From CBDDCX01 sp965226925 (lineage in GTDB: Bacteria > Gemmatimonadota > Gemmatimonadetes > Longimicrobiales > Gaopeijiaceae): 64,000 bases of DNA. The stretch lies in contig CBDDEN010000011.1 in NCBI GenBank assembly GCA_965226925.1, forward strand, positions 1-64,000, read 5' to 3'. A program made the position numbers and the translations under genes. Below, piece by piece: positions 36,147 to 44,776 of this stretch (positions are counted from its first letter, which is position 1; each line of letters begins with the position of its first letter). The notes beneath the pieces were generated by a model that worked only from the letters and a program-made list of their open reading frames with translations, searched no databases and had not been told where the DNA came from.

Positions 36147-37058
36147 TCATACACCATCCCGTCTGGGTACCGCAAGTATGTTATTGCCCTCCTTAGCCTG
36201 ATAGAGCGCTCGATCCGCCGCGGCCACGAGGGCCTTGATGGTCTCGCCATGCCCGGGTGCGACGGCGACGCCGATGCTGATGGTGACGTTCATGCTCGCA
36301 TCGTCGAGAACGAACGTGTGTGCCTCCATCGCGCTCCGAACACGTTCCGCTACGACTTCGACCCCGGCCGTATCGGTCTCCACCAGGTAGCTCAGGAACT
36401 CCTCGCCCCCGTAGCGAGCCGAAGCGTCGGCCACACGCACGCACCGGTTGATGATCTGCCCTACTTCACCCAGCACATGGCTCCCCATCTGGTGTCCATG
36501 CCCGTCATTGACGGATTTGAATCGATCCAAGTCCATCATCAAGACGCCGAGCGGGAGGCCGTAGCGCAGGCACCGCTCCAGCTCTCGTTCGAAGGCCAGG
36601 TACAGCGATTCCTTGGTGAGAAGACCGGTGAGCCGATCGTAGGAAATGAGATCGCGGACGTCGGCGTGGAACTTGGCTTCGATGTCGTCGAGGACCACGA
36701 ACTTGAGCACGGAGTCACCGATCCGGACCTTGTCGCCATCTCGAAGCTGGACGGATTCCACCTGTGCTGAATTGACGAACGTGTGATTCGTGCTCCCCAG
36801 ATCGGTGAGGGTGAAGATCGCACCCTCGGCTCCCGTGCCCTTGTAGTCGACACGGGCGTGCTCCCTCGACGTGCCTTCACCCGGCAGGCAGATATCGGCC
36901 GTGGTACTCCGCCCGATCACCATGCCCCTTTTTCGCAGCCGGAAGTCCCGGCCGATCTCCTCACCCTTCAAGACGACCAGAGAGGCGTGGCTCTTCTTCT
37001 TGAGCGCCTGGTCGCCAAAGATCGGAGTCCTGATGATGATGGTCTTGTTGTCACCCAT
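36147..37058 (-). CDS. FHA-GGDEF diguanylate cyclase, last codons replaced by IS1595 end
   Basis: The N-terminal FHA domain (about residues 28-115) has GRSTTADICL, SREHARV and DLGSTNHTFVN, the phosphothreonine-binding layout. The GGDEF domain (about 140-290) has YDRLTGL, MMDLDRFKSVND and an active-site RYGGEEF, so it should make cyclic di-GMP. Native codons end at 36189; the last 14 residues (NNILAVPRRDGV) come from the transposon. The lost 16-codon end is at 31179-31226. Because the cut falls in the final strand, activity may survive. FHA input suggests control by a Ser/Thr kinase. Confidence 0.92.
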   Translation of the reverse strand: MGDNKTIIIRTPIFGDQALKKKSHASLVVLKGEEIGRDFRLRKRGMVIGRSTTADICLPGEGTSREHARVDYKGTGAEGAIFTLTDLGSTNHTFVNSAQVESVQLRDGDKVRIGDSVLKFVVLDDIEAKFHADVRDLISYDRLTGLLTKESLYLAFERELERCLRYGLPLGVLMMDLDRFKSVNDGHGHQMGSHVLGEVGQIINRCVRVADASARYGGEEFLSYLVETDTAGVEVVAERVRSAMEAHTFVLDDASMNVTISIGVAVAPGHGETIKALVAAADRALYQAKEGNNILAVPRRDGV

Positions 37059-37148
37059 CGATGAGATCTACCCTTCTGTCGAGTCTGGACCGCCAGGTCG
37101 TTCCCGCCCCGGCTCGGTCCAACTCGAGAAGGAGCGAGAGCGGAGCGT

Positions 37149-38435
37149 TCAATCGCCTGCCGGCCTGACGGTTACCACACGGGCCCCGTATAGGCACGCC
37201 TGCTGCTCATCCCCGCTCGCGGCCTCGCATTCCGCGGCACGCTCCTCGCCCGTCGCCCTCAGGACGTCGAGCTCCTCCCCGATCGCTTCGTAGCACATCA
37301 GACGACCGGTCCGGTCGTCGAGTCGGGGGCAAAAAGCGAAGGCCCCGTCCGTGCGCGCGGTGACGTCGATCAAGTTCTTGACGAATCCGACGTAACACCA
37401 GGGCCGCAGCTCCGCCTTCGCCTTCGAGCACTCCTCAATGCCGCGTTCGTGATCGCCGACCACGTGTCCCGCGATGTCGCGACCCAGGCTCTGGATGCAG
37501 GTCCGCCGCATGTGCTCGGGGGCCGTCAGGCAGGTGGCGGCACCCGCTTCGATGTCCCAGTCGTTCAGCCACAGGATCGCCGACGTCTGCATGACATAGC
37601 AGTCTTCCAGGTGGCGCTCCTCCATGACCGAGCACGGGTAGAGCGGATCCTCCGGGTCGAGGCCCGCCCACTCGCTCTGGGCGTGCTCGGCCATGCCGGC
37701 GTCGTGTGCTCCGTCCATGTGCGCACCGCCCTCTTCCCCGGCCTCGGCCGTCATGTCGTCCACCATGTGATGCGGTGCCGTGGCGTTCATGATGTTCTCC
37801 CTGAACGCCCCTCCGTAACACGACCGCTGGTCCCAATTCGAGGACAGGTGGTCACACGCCTGCAGGGCGACCGGCAGGTCGTGTCCGTAGATCATGGTCA
37901 ACCCGTGACCCATGCCGTGCAGGCACTGAAAGAGCACGAAACGCTGGCCCGGATCGCCCCGGTACATCTCGCAGAGGTCGTTCACATCAGTCGCGGTGAT
38001 CTCGCGCATCTCCATGAAACGGGCCTGAATCACCCCGTGGTAACACCCGGATTGGTAGAGCTCGGAGCACTGCTCGAACGTCTCACTCCAGTTCGGGTTG
38101 TTCTGATAGGCGGTGATGCCGATGCCGTGCACGTACATGTGTCCGTTGCGCTCGACCTCGGGGTCCACGGAACCGATAGCCTCGAGCACCCGGATGGCCT
38201 CGTGAACACCCTGCTCGTCGAGCCGAGTGAGGATGACGTCCTCGTAGCAGGCCTCCTTGTCCGCGGCATCGAGCGAGCTACAACGCCGCTCGGCTTCCTC
38301 GACGAGAGGTCGAAGGTCGTCCGGCAGATCGGCAAAGCGCACGTTAGGCCCGCACGCCATCAGGAACGACAGCGCGAGGAGCGAGCGGAGTACGTGCGGC
38401 CGCCGCGGCGGTCGGGTATGGGTGCGTATGGACAT
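37149..38435 (-). CDS. Cys/His-rich lipoprotein, unknown function
   Basis: The ATG at 38435 follows GGAAGG and gives a lipoprotein signal (LRSLLALSFLMAC). The 428-residue protein carries repeated Cys and His motifs: YVHGIGI, CYHGVIQARF, CLHGMGHGLTMIYGHDLP, CDHL and SCYGGAFREN. Later come Cys pairs every 20-40 residues (CSVMEERHLEDC, CLTAPEHMRRTC, CPRLDDRTGRLMC, CEAASGDEQQAC). A His/Met/Asp-rich insert (about residues 225-255) could bind metal. The spacing suggests disulphide-linked helical repeats. No family was recognised; an extracytoplasmic metal or redox role is an inference. Confidence 0.65.
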   Translation of the reverse strand: MSIRTHTRPPRRPHVLRSLLALSFLMACGPNVRFADLPDDLRPLVEEAERRCSSLDAADKEACYEDVILTRLDEQGVHEAIRVLEAIGSVDPEVERNGHMYVHGIGITAYQNNPNWSETFEQCSELYQSGCYHGVIQARFMEMREITATDVNDLCEMYRGDPGQRFVLFQCLHGMGHGLTMIYGHDLPVALQACDHLSSNWDQRSCYGGAFRENIMNATAPHHMVDDMTAEAGEEGGAHMDGAHDAGMAEHAQSEWAGLDPEDPLYPCSVMEERHLEDCYVMQTSAILWLNDWDIEAGAATCLTAPEHMRRTCIQSLGRDIAGHVVGDHERGIEECSKAKAELRPWCYVGFVKNLIDVTARTDGAFAFCPRLDDRTGRLMCYEAIGEELDVLRATGEERAAECEAASGDEQQACLYGARVVTVRPAGD

Positions 38436-38704
38436 GGTCTGGCCTTCCGGGTGCGTCCTTCGTCGCATCAAAAGCAAGGTAGGGAGCACATCGCACCGGC
38501 AGCAATGCCTGGCTGGGTAACCCTCCATTCGGCCTCACGTGGGCTATCCGTAGATTCCACTTGCGATCATACGTAGGTGGTTTGCTTCCGAAATCCTCGG
38601 ATCGATGGCCATGGGGGCGGCCGCGGACTACGTTGGTCCCCGCGATAGCTAAGAGCTCTCAGCATTGGGAAGAATCCCGAGTGCCGCCCGAGTGAGGCAC
38701 GTCC

Positions 38705-38838
38705 ATGCAACGACGCCGCTTCCTTTTGGCCCTGGCCGCTTGCGCGGCCATGCCGCGATCGATCTTCCCGGATGCCGGAAGCCCGCTCGCGCCGGCGAAG
38801 ACCGGCCGTGGCGAGTCGTTCCCGGGGACGTCGGTGAG
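38705..38838 (+). pseudogene. Tat-type signal sequence of the PqqB-like gene, out of frame
   Basis: The ATG at 38705 follows GAGG and encodes MQRRRFLLALAACAAMP, a typical export signal, followed by a Pro/Gly-rich linker. The frame then departs from protein-like sequence exactly where the PqqB-like frame begins. It is interpreted as the true N-terminus separated by a one-base error or mutation. Confidence 0.6.
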
Positions 38839-39714
38839 ATGCACGCGCTCGTTCTGGGCACGGCCCAGGACGGTGGGTATCCCCAGGTGGGATGCTATAC
38901 GGAGCGCTGCGAGCGAGGACGGGCGCTTCATGCCGAGGGGCGAGGTCGCTACGTCGCGTCGTTGGCCCTCGTGGCGCCCGCGGCCGAGCGCTTCTACCTG
39001 GTCGATGCCACGCCGGACTTGACCCGGCAGATCGATCTGATCACCGAGCCCTCCTTTCGGCGACGAGCGGCAGAGCGGAGGCCGTTCGACGGTATCTCCC
39101 TCACTCACGCGCACATCGGCCACTATGCGGGCCTCGCGGTCCTTGGAAACGAAGGCATGGGCATGGGCGAGACACCGGTCTACTGCACCGAGGCGATGGC
39201 CGACTTCCTCGAGACCCACGCGCCGTGGAGCTTTCTCGTCGATCAGGGGCGCGCGGTGCCCCGCCCCCTTTCGCTTGATCGGTGGCACAGGATCGACGAG
39301 CACCTCGAGGTCCAGCTCTGGAAGGTCCCCCACCGCGACGAGTTCGCCGACACGGTGGGGTTCGTCTTCCGTGGGCCTTCCGCCTCGCTGCTCTACCTGC
39401 CCGATATCAACGCGTGGTCCCTTTGGGATCGCGATCTCGCGCAGGCAGTGACGAGCGTGGACGTGGCGCTCCTGGACGCCTCGTTCTGGTCGCTGGACGA
39501 GATACCCGGCCGGTCGCTGGAGGACGCCCCGCATCCGATTATTACCAACACCATGGATCTGCTGCAGGGCGTGGTGGACGGCGAACGGGCGCGCGTCGTG
39601 CTCACCCACCTGAACAACTCGAATCCCGCCATCGACGAGGGCGGGCCTGAGCAGGCCGAGATCCTCAGACGAGGGTTCGAGATCGCCCGCGAAGAGATGC
39701 GGTTCGAGCTCTAA
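38839..39714 (+). CDS. PqqB-like metallo-beta-lactamase-fold hydrolase
   Basis: The frame encodes LVLGTAQDGGYPQVGC, a PqqB-type start, then ISLTHAHIGHYAGL (the metal-binding H-x-H-x-x-H variant), VPHRDEFADTVGF, LYLPDINAW and VVLTHLNNSNP. PqqB is an accessory protein of pyrroloquinoline quinone synthesis, but no other pqq gene is nearby, so the reaction is open. A Tat-like signal (MQRRRFLLALAACAAMP) starts at an ATG at 38705 in another frame and runs up to this one. One indel near 38838 would give an exported protein from 38705. The printed ATG at 38839 has no good ribosome site. Confidence 0.78.
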   Translation: MHALVLGTAQDGGYPQVGCYTERCERGRALHAEGRGRYVASLALVAPAAERFYLVDATPDLTRQIDLITEPSFRRRAAERRPFDGISLTHAHIGHYAGLAVLGNEGMGMGETPVYCTEAMADFLETHAPWSFLVDQGRAVPRPLSLDRWHRIDEHLEVQLWKVPHRDEFADTVGFVFRGPSASLLYLPDINAWSLWDRDLAQAVTSVDVALLDASFWSLDEIPGRSLEDAPHPIITNTMDLLQGVVDGERARVVLTHLNNSNPAIDEGGPEQAEILRRGFEIAREEMRFEL

Positions 39715-39852
39715 GCCATCGGCCTCGGGCGCGACCCTTAGCCCGGCACCCGAACTGAGGCGGCCTTTCGACGATCACTCGAGGGCGCAGACTGTGCCGA
39801 CTCCACGCCGGTCCGCTTTCATCTCCTACCGCGCGACCCTATTTTTGCCTTC

Positions 39853-41211
39853 ATGCCCTCCCCCACACTCCTCGATCGTCTCAAGCGCGCCCGGATGTTC
39901 CAGGTTCTCCTGGTCTATCTTGGCGCTTCCTGGGTGGTCCTGCAGCTCGCCGACATCCTGACCGAAGCGCTGTCACTGCCGGCCTGGGTCATGCCCGTCA
40001 GTGTGCTGCTCCTCCTGATCGGTTTGATCATCATCCTGGCCACGGCGTGGGTACAGTCTCTCCCTGCCACGACCGCAAAGGAAGAGGCCGGCGAGATTCC
40101 CACGGATTGGGAGATCGCCCCGGCGGACGCCCTGTCGAGCCTGAAGTCCGGCAGACTTCCACACATCACATGGGGTCGAGCGATCCTCGGAGGGGTCGTG
40201 GCGCTGTCGCTGCTCTTCGGGGGGGCCGGACTTTACGTGGGCCTCAACGACCCCACGTGGCCTCTCGGGCCTGCGGAGTTAGGCGCGGATGAGGCGGCGG
40301 CGGGCATCGCGGTGGTCCCGTTTTCCGTGACGGGGGGTGAAGAACTCTCCCTGTGGCGCGAGGGCATGGTGGATCTTCTCTCCACCAACCTCGACGGCAT
40401 GGGCGGCTTCCGCACCATCGACTCTCGCACCGTAATGGCCCGGTGGGGTGAACGGGTGGCGGATGAAGGCATCCCAGACCTGCGTACCGCTCTCGAGGTC
40501 GGCGCCGAGACCGGTGCCCGCTATGGTGTCGTCGGCGCGCTCGTCGGCAACCCCGCAGGCATCCGCCTGACCGCCGATCTCTACGATCTCTCCAACGGGG
40601 AGAAGGTCGTGAGCGTGACCAAGGAGGGCCCGGCCGAAGACGTGCTCGGCCTGGCTTCCGCGCTCTCGGTGGAGCTGGTCCGGGACCTGATGGGTGCGAC
40701 GGGCCAGGGCACCATCCAGGACGTACGCCTCGACGCCATCACCACAACCTCTCTGCCTGCGTTGAGAGACTACCTGGAGGGCGAGGCCGCGTACCGCATC
40801 GGTGACTTCGCTGCCGCGGTTCGCTCCTACGAGAGCGCGGTGCAGCAGGACTCGCTCTTCGCGCTGGCGTGGCTGCGCCTCTCCAATTCGTACGGATGGC
40901 TGGACAATATCGGCAGTCCTGCGGGCGCGAGGGCCGGGGAGAGGGCTCTGGCCCTGTCAGCCCGGCTTCCCGCCAGGGACCGCCGCCAGGGAGGCCCGCG
41001 CGGCTTGTACAGGCCTCGGAGGCCGCTCCAGGAACCGGTGACGCGTCGGCATACGACCATGCCGGGGGCGACAGGGCCGCGATCGCGGAGTACCGTCCGA
41101 GGACGCCTTACCGAGGCCGATGACCCGGTGACGACACCTCGTGGTTCGAGCTGGGCAACTGACGATAGGGCGATCTACCACCGTCAACGACGGCACTCCG
41201 GGATTAATTAA
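39853..41211 (+). pseudogene. TolB-like/TPR membrane protein, N-terminal piece (broken by IS3 remnant)
   Basis: The frame encodes RLKRARMFQVLLVYLGASW, two membrane segments near residues 15-60, a third near 110-130 (AILGGVVALSLLFGGAGLYVG), and a TolB-like domain (AAAGIAVVPFSVTGGEE, MVDLLSTNLDGMGGFRTID, YGVVGALVG). A first TPR (AAVRSYESAVQQDSLFALAW) follows. Protein-like sequence ends near residue 380 (LSARLPARDR, about 40990). Beyond it the frame reads scrambled sequence and IS3. The remaining TPR part is at 41812-42528. Confidence 0.75.
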
Positions 41212-41500
41212 AGAGCAATTTCCGGCGCGGAGGGGTGTGGTGGGATTGATCCGGACGGCCTCGGGAGCGGTTTGGGGTGGGAACGCCTCAGCGTTCGGGA
41301 TGGGTGGTCCATGCCGTGTTGAGCATACGATAATTGTACGAAGTGCACTTGTCGGCGGTCAGCATCGAAGGGTGCCTGTGCTCGGCATTGTACCGGGATC
41401 GCCCTGGTCTGGACCAGGCATTCAAGGCAGGCCTCATTCGACAAGGCCGGTCGAAGTTGAGCGGTGCATTGGCTCGATCCGGGATTCGGCCCGCCATCAG
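41190..41500 (-). mobile_element. Degraded IS3 3' end
   Basis: On the minus strand the segment keeps blocks of the IS3 orfB end (YNAEHRH, SMLT, LNTAWTTHPER) and the TTAATTAAAG right-end sequence. Many short deletions lie between the blocks. Host TolB/TPR-gene sequence on both sides is duplicated in a broken form (41066-41160 and 41549-41690 share GGGGGCGACAGGG and GGTGACGACACC). This mirrors the arrangement at 11188-12740. Confidence 0.65.
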
Positions 41501-41811
41501 GCAGCGGTCATCAACCGGCCGGGTCCACTCCCTCGCGTTGACCATCGCCGGGGGCGACAGGGCGGACGCCGTTCCTGAACCGGCAACGGCGGCTCGCGGA
41601 GTACCGTGACGCCACCGAGGACGCGCGCATGGTCACCGAGGCAACGAGTTGGCCATTCCGCTGCTCCAGTCGGTGACGACACCGAGTTTGCACGGACCGT
41701 CGAGCGGTCCAGGACCGTCGACATGAGCACGCTCGCACGGATCCGCAGCAACTACACCAACCGCCAGGACCGCCACGACCGGCTCAGGGCGATGCTCTCG
41801 CCCTACTCTAA

Positions 41812-42528
41812 TTCTTTGCGAACCGGGACCGGGACCGCGCCGGTGCGGATGATCAGTGGATTCTGTACAGCCTCGGCGCGGAGGGAGCCCTCGGACGCGC
41901 GGATCGTCTTCTGGATTCACTCGATGTATCGACGGGGGTCAAAGGCATCGCCATGGGTTGGTTTCTCGGGACCTGGTCCACTGCCGTGGAGCTTCCGCAC
42001 CGTTCGGTTGCGCGAGCCCGTAATTGCGAGGAACCGCAGGTCGACGACACCTGTCAGCTCTTCGTAGGGTGGGGCTTGGCCCGCTCGGGTGATCTCCAGG
42101 GGGCCAGGGAGTCGGCCCGGTTCCTGCGCACGCGCGAAGCGGATGGCAGTGTCCTTGCCGGCCAGGCGGCCGGCGCGGTGGAGGGAGCCGTCGCCATGGC
42201 GGAGGGGCGCGTTGCCGAAGCCAGGAGATTGCTGGCGCCGGTCGCTCGAGGTACGGGCACACCGGCTGAGTCCGCGCGCGCGTCGCTGGCCGACCTTGAG
42301 CTGGCCGCGAGCAACACGGCCGAGGCCATCCGCCACTACGAAGGCAACCGCTACAGCTACTACCGCTCGTACGTCAGTCGGGCGCTCGCCCGGATCTATG
42401 ACGAGCGGGGGGAAGCGGACAAGGCTCGCACGTTCTACAGGAGCTTCCTCACCATTACGCGGGAGGGTGATCAGGCCCTTCCGGAGATCGCCGAGGCCAG
42501 AGATGCGTTGGCGCGGCTGGGCGGTTGA
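41812..42528 (+). pseudogene. TolB-like/TPR protein, C-terminal piece
   Basis: The open frame starts after a TAA at 41809 and reads ADDQWILYSLGAEGALGRADRLLDSLD, then ALGWFLGTWSTAVEL-type helices (as MGWFLGTWSTAVELP) and TPR-like repeats to the end (AIRHYEGNRYSYYRSYVSR, EADKARTFYRSFL). It continues the plus-strand gene at 39853 and would bring the protein to about 700 residues. The ATG at 41953 is not a natural start. Confidence 0.7.
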
Positions 42529-42604
42529 CGAGGGTCTGGCTCCGCCTTGCGGCGGTTGAGTCGGCGGTGGACAGTGGTTTTCGCGATTCGCCCTCCGGCC
42601 GTGA

Positions 42605-43423
42605 TGTCCGTCGCACGGCCGGCACGCCCCGATTCATGGCGGACCTGGCTTCGGCAGCTGCAGCTACATCTCGACCCTCACGGGGATCGCCCAGGACAGA
42701 CCCGTCATCCTCTACGACCAACTCGGAGCCGGCCGATCGGATACTGCGGACGATACGTCCCTCTGGCAGATTCCACGCTTCCTCGAAGAAGTCGATGCGC
42801 TGCGTGGGGCTCTCCGGCTGGACGAGGTCCACGTCATGGGGCATTCCTGGGGAGGCACGTTGGCGATCGAGTATATGCTCACGCGACCGGAAGGGGTGCG
42901 CTCGGTGGTGTTCGTGGGGCCGATGCTCAGCACGCCTCGTTGGGTAGAGGAGGCCGCCGACCTGATCGGGCAACTCCCTCCGAGTCAGGCGGAGGCGTTG
43001 AGGCAGGGTGAAGCGACCGGTGACTACGCGTCGCCGGAATACCTGGCCGCGACCGATTCCTTCTACGCCCGATTCCTCGTGCGGAGCGAGTGGCCGTGGC
43101 CCGTGCTTCCGGGATGTGAGGACGATCCCGGGGTGAACATGCAGGTCTACGAGCACATGTGGGGACCGACGGAGTTCACGGCGACGGGCACGCAGCTGGA
43201 CTTCGATCGCGTCGATCGCCTACCCGAACTCGACTTGCCGGTGCTTTTCGTCGTCGGCCGCTACGACGAGATCCCGGTGGAGACGGTGCAGGAGTTCGCC
43301 GGACTGGTTCCCGGTGCTGCTATCGAGGTCATCGACGATGCGGGCCACATGGTCAACATCGATGGCACAGACGCGTTCAACTCGGCGGTAGCAGCCTTCC
43401 TGAGGGACGTAGACGGCCGCTGA
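42605..43423 (+). CDS. Alpha/beta hydrolase (proline iminopeptidase-like), 5' end damaged
   Basis: The open frame from 42605 reads IHGGPGFGSCSYIS, the oxyanion-hole HGGPG motif. VILYDQLGAGRSD and the nucleophile elbow MGHSWGGTLAIEY follow. The acid is in VVGRYDEIP and the base in DAGHMVNID. This is the complete core of a prolyl aminopeptidase-like hydrolase. A proper start codon is missing: a TGA at 42602 and another stop at 42557 precede it, and the first about 40 residues appear in other frames. Translation could start only at the ATG at 42836, after the HGGPG motif, so the gene is probably inactive or carries a base error. Confidence 0.75.
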   Translation, partial: CPSHGRHAPIHGGPGFGSCSYISTLTGIAQDRPVILYDQLGAGRSDTADDTSLWQIPRFLEEVDALRGALRLDEVHVMGHSWGGTLAIEYMLTRPEGVRSVVFVGPMLSTPRWVEEAADLIGQLPPSQAEALRQGEATGDYASPEYLAATDSFYARFLVRSEWPWPVLPGCEDDPGVNMQVYEHMWGPTEFTATGTQLDFDRVDRLPELDLPVLFVVGRYDEIPVETVQEFAGLVPGAAIEVIDDAGHMVNIDGTDAFNSAVAAFLRDVDGR

Positions 43424-43469
43424 GGGGATTGGGCGGTCGGGTTTCTCCGTCTGGGCCGTCGGACCTGTC

Positions 43470-43612
43470 TCACCCGGTCTGCAGACCGCCCAGTAAGAAC
43501 CCGCCGTCAACGGGCAGCACCACGCCCGTGATCTAGTCCCCCTCCTCAGATACCAGGAACAGCACGGCGTGCGAGACGCCCAGACATCATCGGGATCGTC
43601 CGGGCAGAGCAG
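43470..43612 (-). pseudogene. Short-chain dehydrogenase (SDR) C-terminal remnant
   Basis: The minus-strand frame has AHAVLFLVSEEGD, then a TAG, then ITGVVLPVDGGFLLGG and a TGA at 43472-43470. This is the conserved end of SDR enzymes (VLPVDGG). A one-base change and an internal stop mark it as dead. The NAD-binding half is absent. Confidence 0.6.
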
Positions 43613-43697
43613 ACCTTCCGCTCGACGCCGACGTGTGGACGAAACATGACCTGGGGTCTGCAGATCCAAAGCCGTCTTTGCACGGTGGGTTAGCGCG

Positions 43698-44160
43698 GTC
43701 GGGCGACTCGCCGACGGCGCCGACATCACATCGGCGCGAGCCGACTTGATGGCCGTGGCCAGACGGATCGAGCAGGAAGCGCCGTCATCGGCTTGGGCCT
43801 CGCGCAGTTCGGCGTGAGCGGGATGCTCCGCTTGGCCCCGGTGACGCTGCCCCGGGAAGACGCGATCGCACTCGATGGGACGGTGCTCGTCGTCGTGCTG
43901 GGCGTGAGCCTCCTGACCGGCGTTCTGTTCGGGCTGGCCCCGATTGGGCGACTGCTGCGGTTTGACGTGGACACGCCCATCCGTGACGGGAGGCGGTCGA
44001 CGGTCGGAGCGGGGGGCCACGGAGTGCAGAACGCCTTCGTCGTCGCACAGCTCGCCATGGCGCTGATGCTCGTGGTCGGCGCCGGACTGCTGCTCAAGAG
44101 CTTCGCCAACCTGCACTCGGTGGAGATGGGGTTCAGATCATCCGGAGTGTTGAGCTGGAC
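43698..44160 (+). pseudogene. FtsX/MacB-type permease remnant with internal deletion
   Basis: One frame reads VGRLADGADITSARADLMAVARRIEQE, the periplasmic part of an ADOP-type permease. After about 43790 another frame reads LRLAPVTLPREDAIALDGT, GVSLLTGVLFGLAPIG and QLAMALMLVVGAGLLLKSF. In intact homologues such as 59960-62422 about 110 residues separate these motifs. Both ends of the gene are also missing. The 3' edge runs into the end of the DUF4202 gene. Confidence 0.65.
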
Positions 44161-44776
44161 CTGCCGGCCTCAGTGGCCGAAAGCGGTTTGCCTCCTCCAC
44201 GAGTCTACGGACGTCTGGCGGGAGCGTCCTGGCGAACTCCGACGCCGCCTCCCGCCCCGGCTCCGACAGCTTCGCCCACGTGCGCCTCAGGATACCGACC
44301 AGCTTGGCGTCCTCGTGCTTCCCGGCGAAGTCGATGAAGTCCATCTCGAAGAACACCATGCAGATGGCGTCCTCGAAGAGCTGGACCTCGGGGTCTCGGT
44401 TCAGCCCGACCTTGCGGAGAAGGTCGCCCACGCGTGCGATCGTTTCGTCGTCGTACCCGACCTGCTTCAGGATTCCGCCCGCTTCTCTGGCGTGGAACCG
44501 CGCTAGGTCCCTCCGCCACTGCCGGTAGCCCCGCCGGCCGCCCTCGTAGTCCGTCCGGGGGATCGCCCAGCGACGGATGTGCTGGCAGGAGGCTGCCAGG
44601 CGGAGGGGCACCGACGCGTCCGGTGAGAAATGCAGCACCCAGTGGACGAGCCTCTGGTGGTAGCGAAGCGCCCACGGCACCACGGCCCCATCGACCTCGA
44701 TTGTGCGCGCGTCCTCACGGTGGGCGGCCTCGAAGCGATCGCGCGCCGCATCGAGGAGCGCAGTGTCGCGACTCAC
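44138..44776 (-). CDS. DUF4202 family protein (sulfur-assimilation neighbour)
   Basis: The 212-residue protein matches DUF4202 with RLAASCQHIRRWAIPRTDYE, GYRQWRRDLARFHA, LEDAICMVFFEMDFIDFA-like FEDAICMVFFEMDF, and IRRTWAKLS-like ILRRTWAKLS. The paired His and Asp residues look like an HD-type metal site, but the activity is unknown. Its ATG overlaps the stop of the 205-aa gene, so it is the last gene of the sulfite-reductase operon. The final about 12 residues (PLRPAGPAQHSG) are read from sequence of the permease remnant, so the native end may have been replaced. Confidence 0.8.
   Translation of the reverse strand: MSRDTALLDAARDRFEAAHREDARTIEVDGAVVPWALRYHQRLVHWVLHFSPDASVPLRLAASCQHIRRWAIPRTDYEGGRRGYRQWRRDLARFHAREAGGILKQVGYDDETIARVGDLLRKVGLNRDPEVQLFEDAICMVFFEMDFIDFAGKHEDAKLVGILRRTWAKLSEPGREAASEFARTLPPDVRRLVEEANRFRPLRPAGPAQHSG

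Larger units (their letters stand above)
31235..36188 (+). mobile_element. IS1595-family transposon carrying a DUF262 passenger gene
   Basis: The ends are perfect inverted repeats of about 24 bp (GGCAATAACATACTTG... inward from each end), flanked by the 8-bp direct repeat CTCCTTAG at 31227-31234 and 36189-36196, as IS1595 transposition gives. It is 4,954 bp as found. It contains the transposase, a small ORF, and a DUF262 gene on the opposite strand. One intact IS5 copy (34831-36029) and one degraded copy (32525-33538) were added later. Without them it would be about 2.7 kb. Confidence 0.93.

Noticed and set aside
37449..38576. A 375-codon plus-strand frame
   Set aside because: It is the complement of the Cys/His-rich lipoprotein gene, which has a lipobox, a ribosome site and natural composition.
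38839..39714. A pyrroloquinoline quinone pathway
   Set aside because: Only a PqqB-like hydrolase is present; pqqA, pqqC, pqqD and pqqE are absent from the window.
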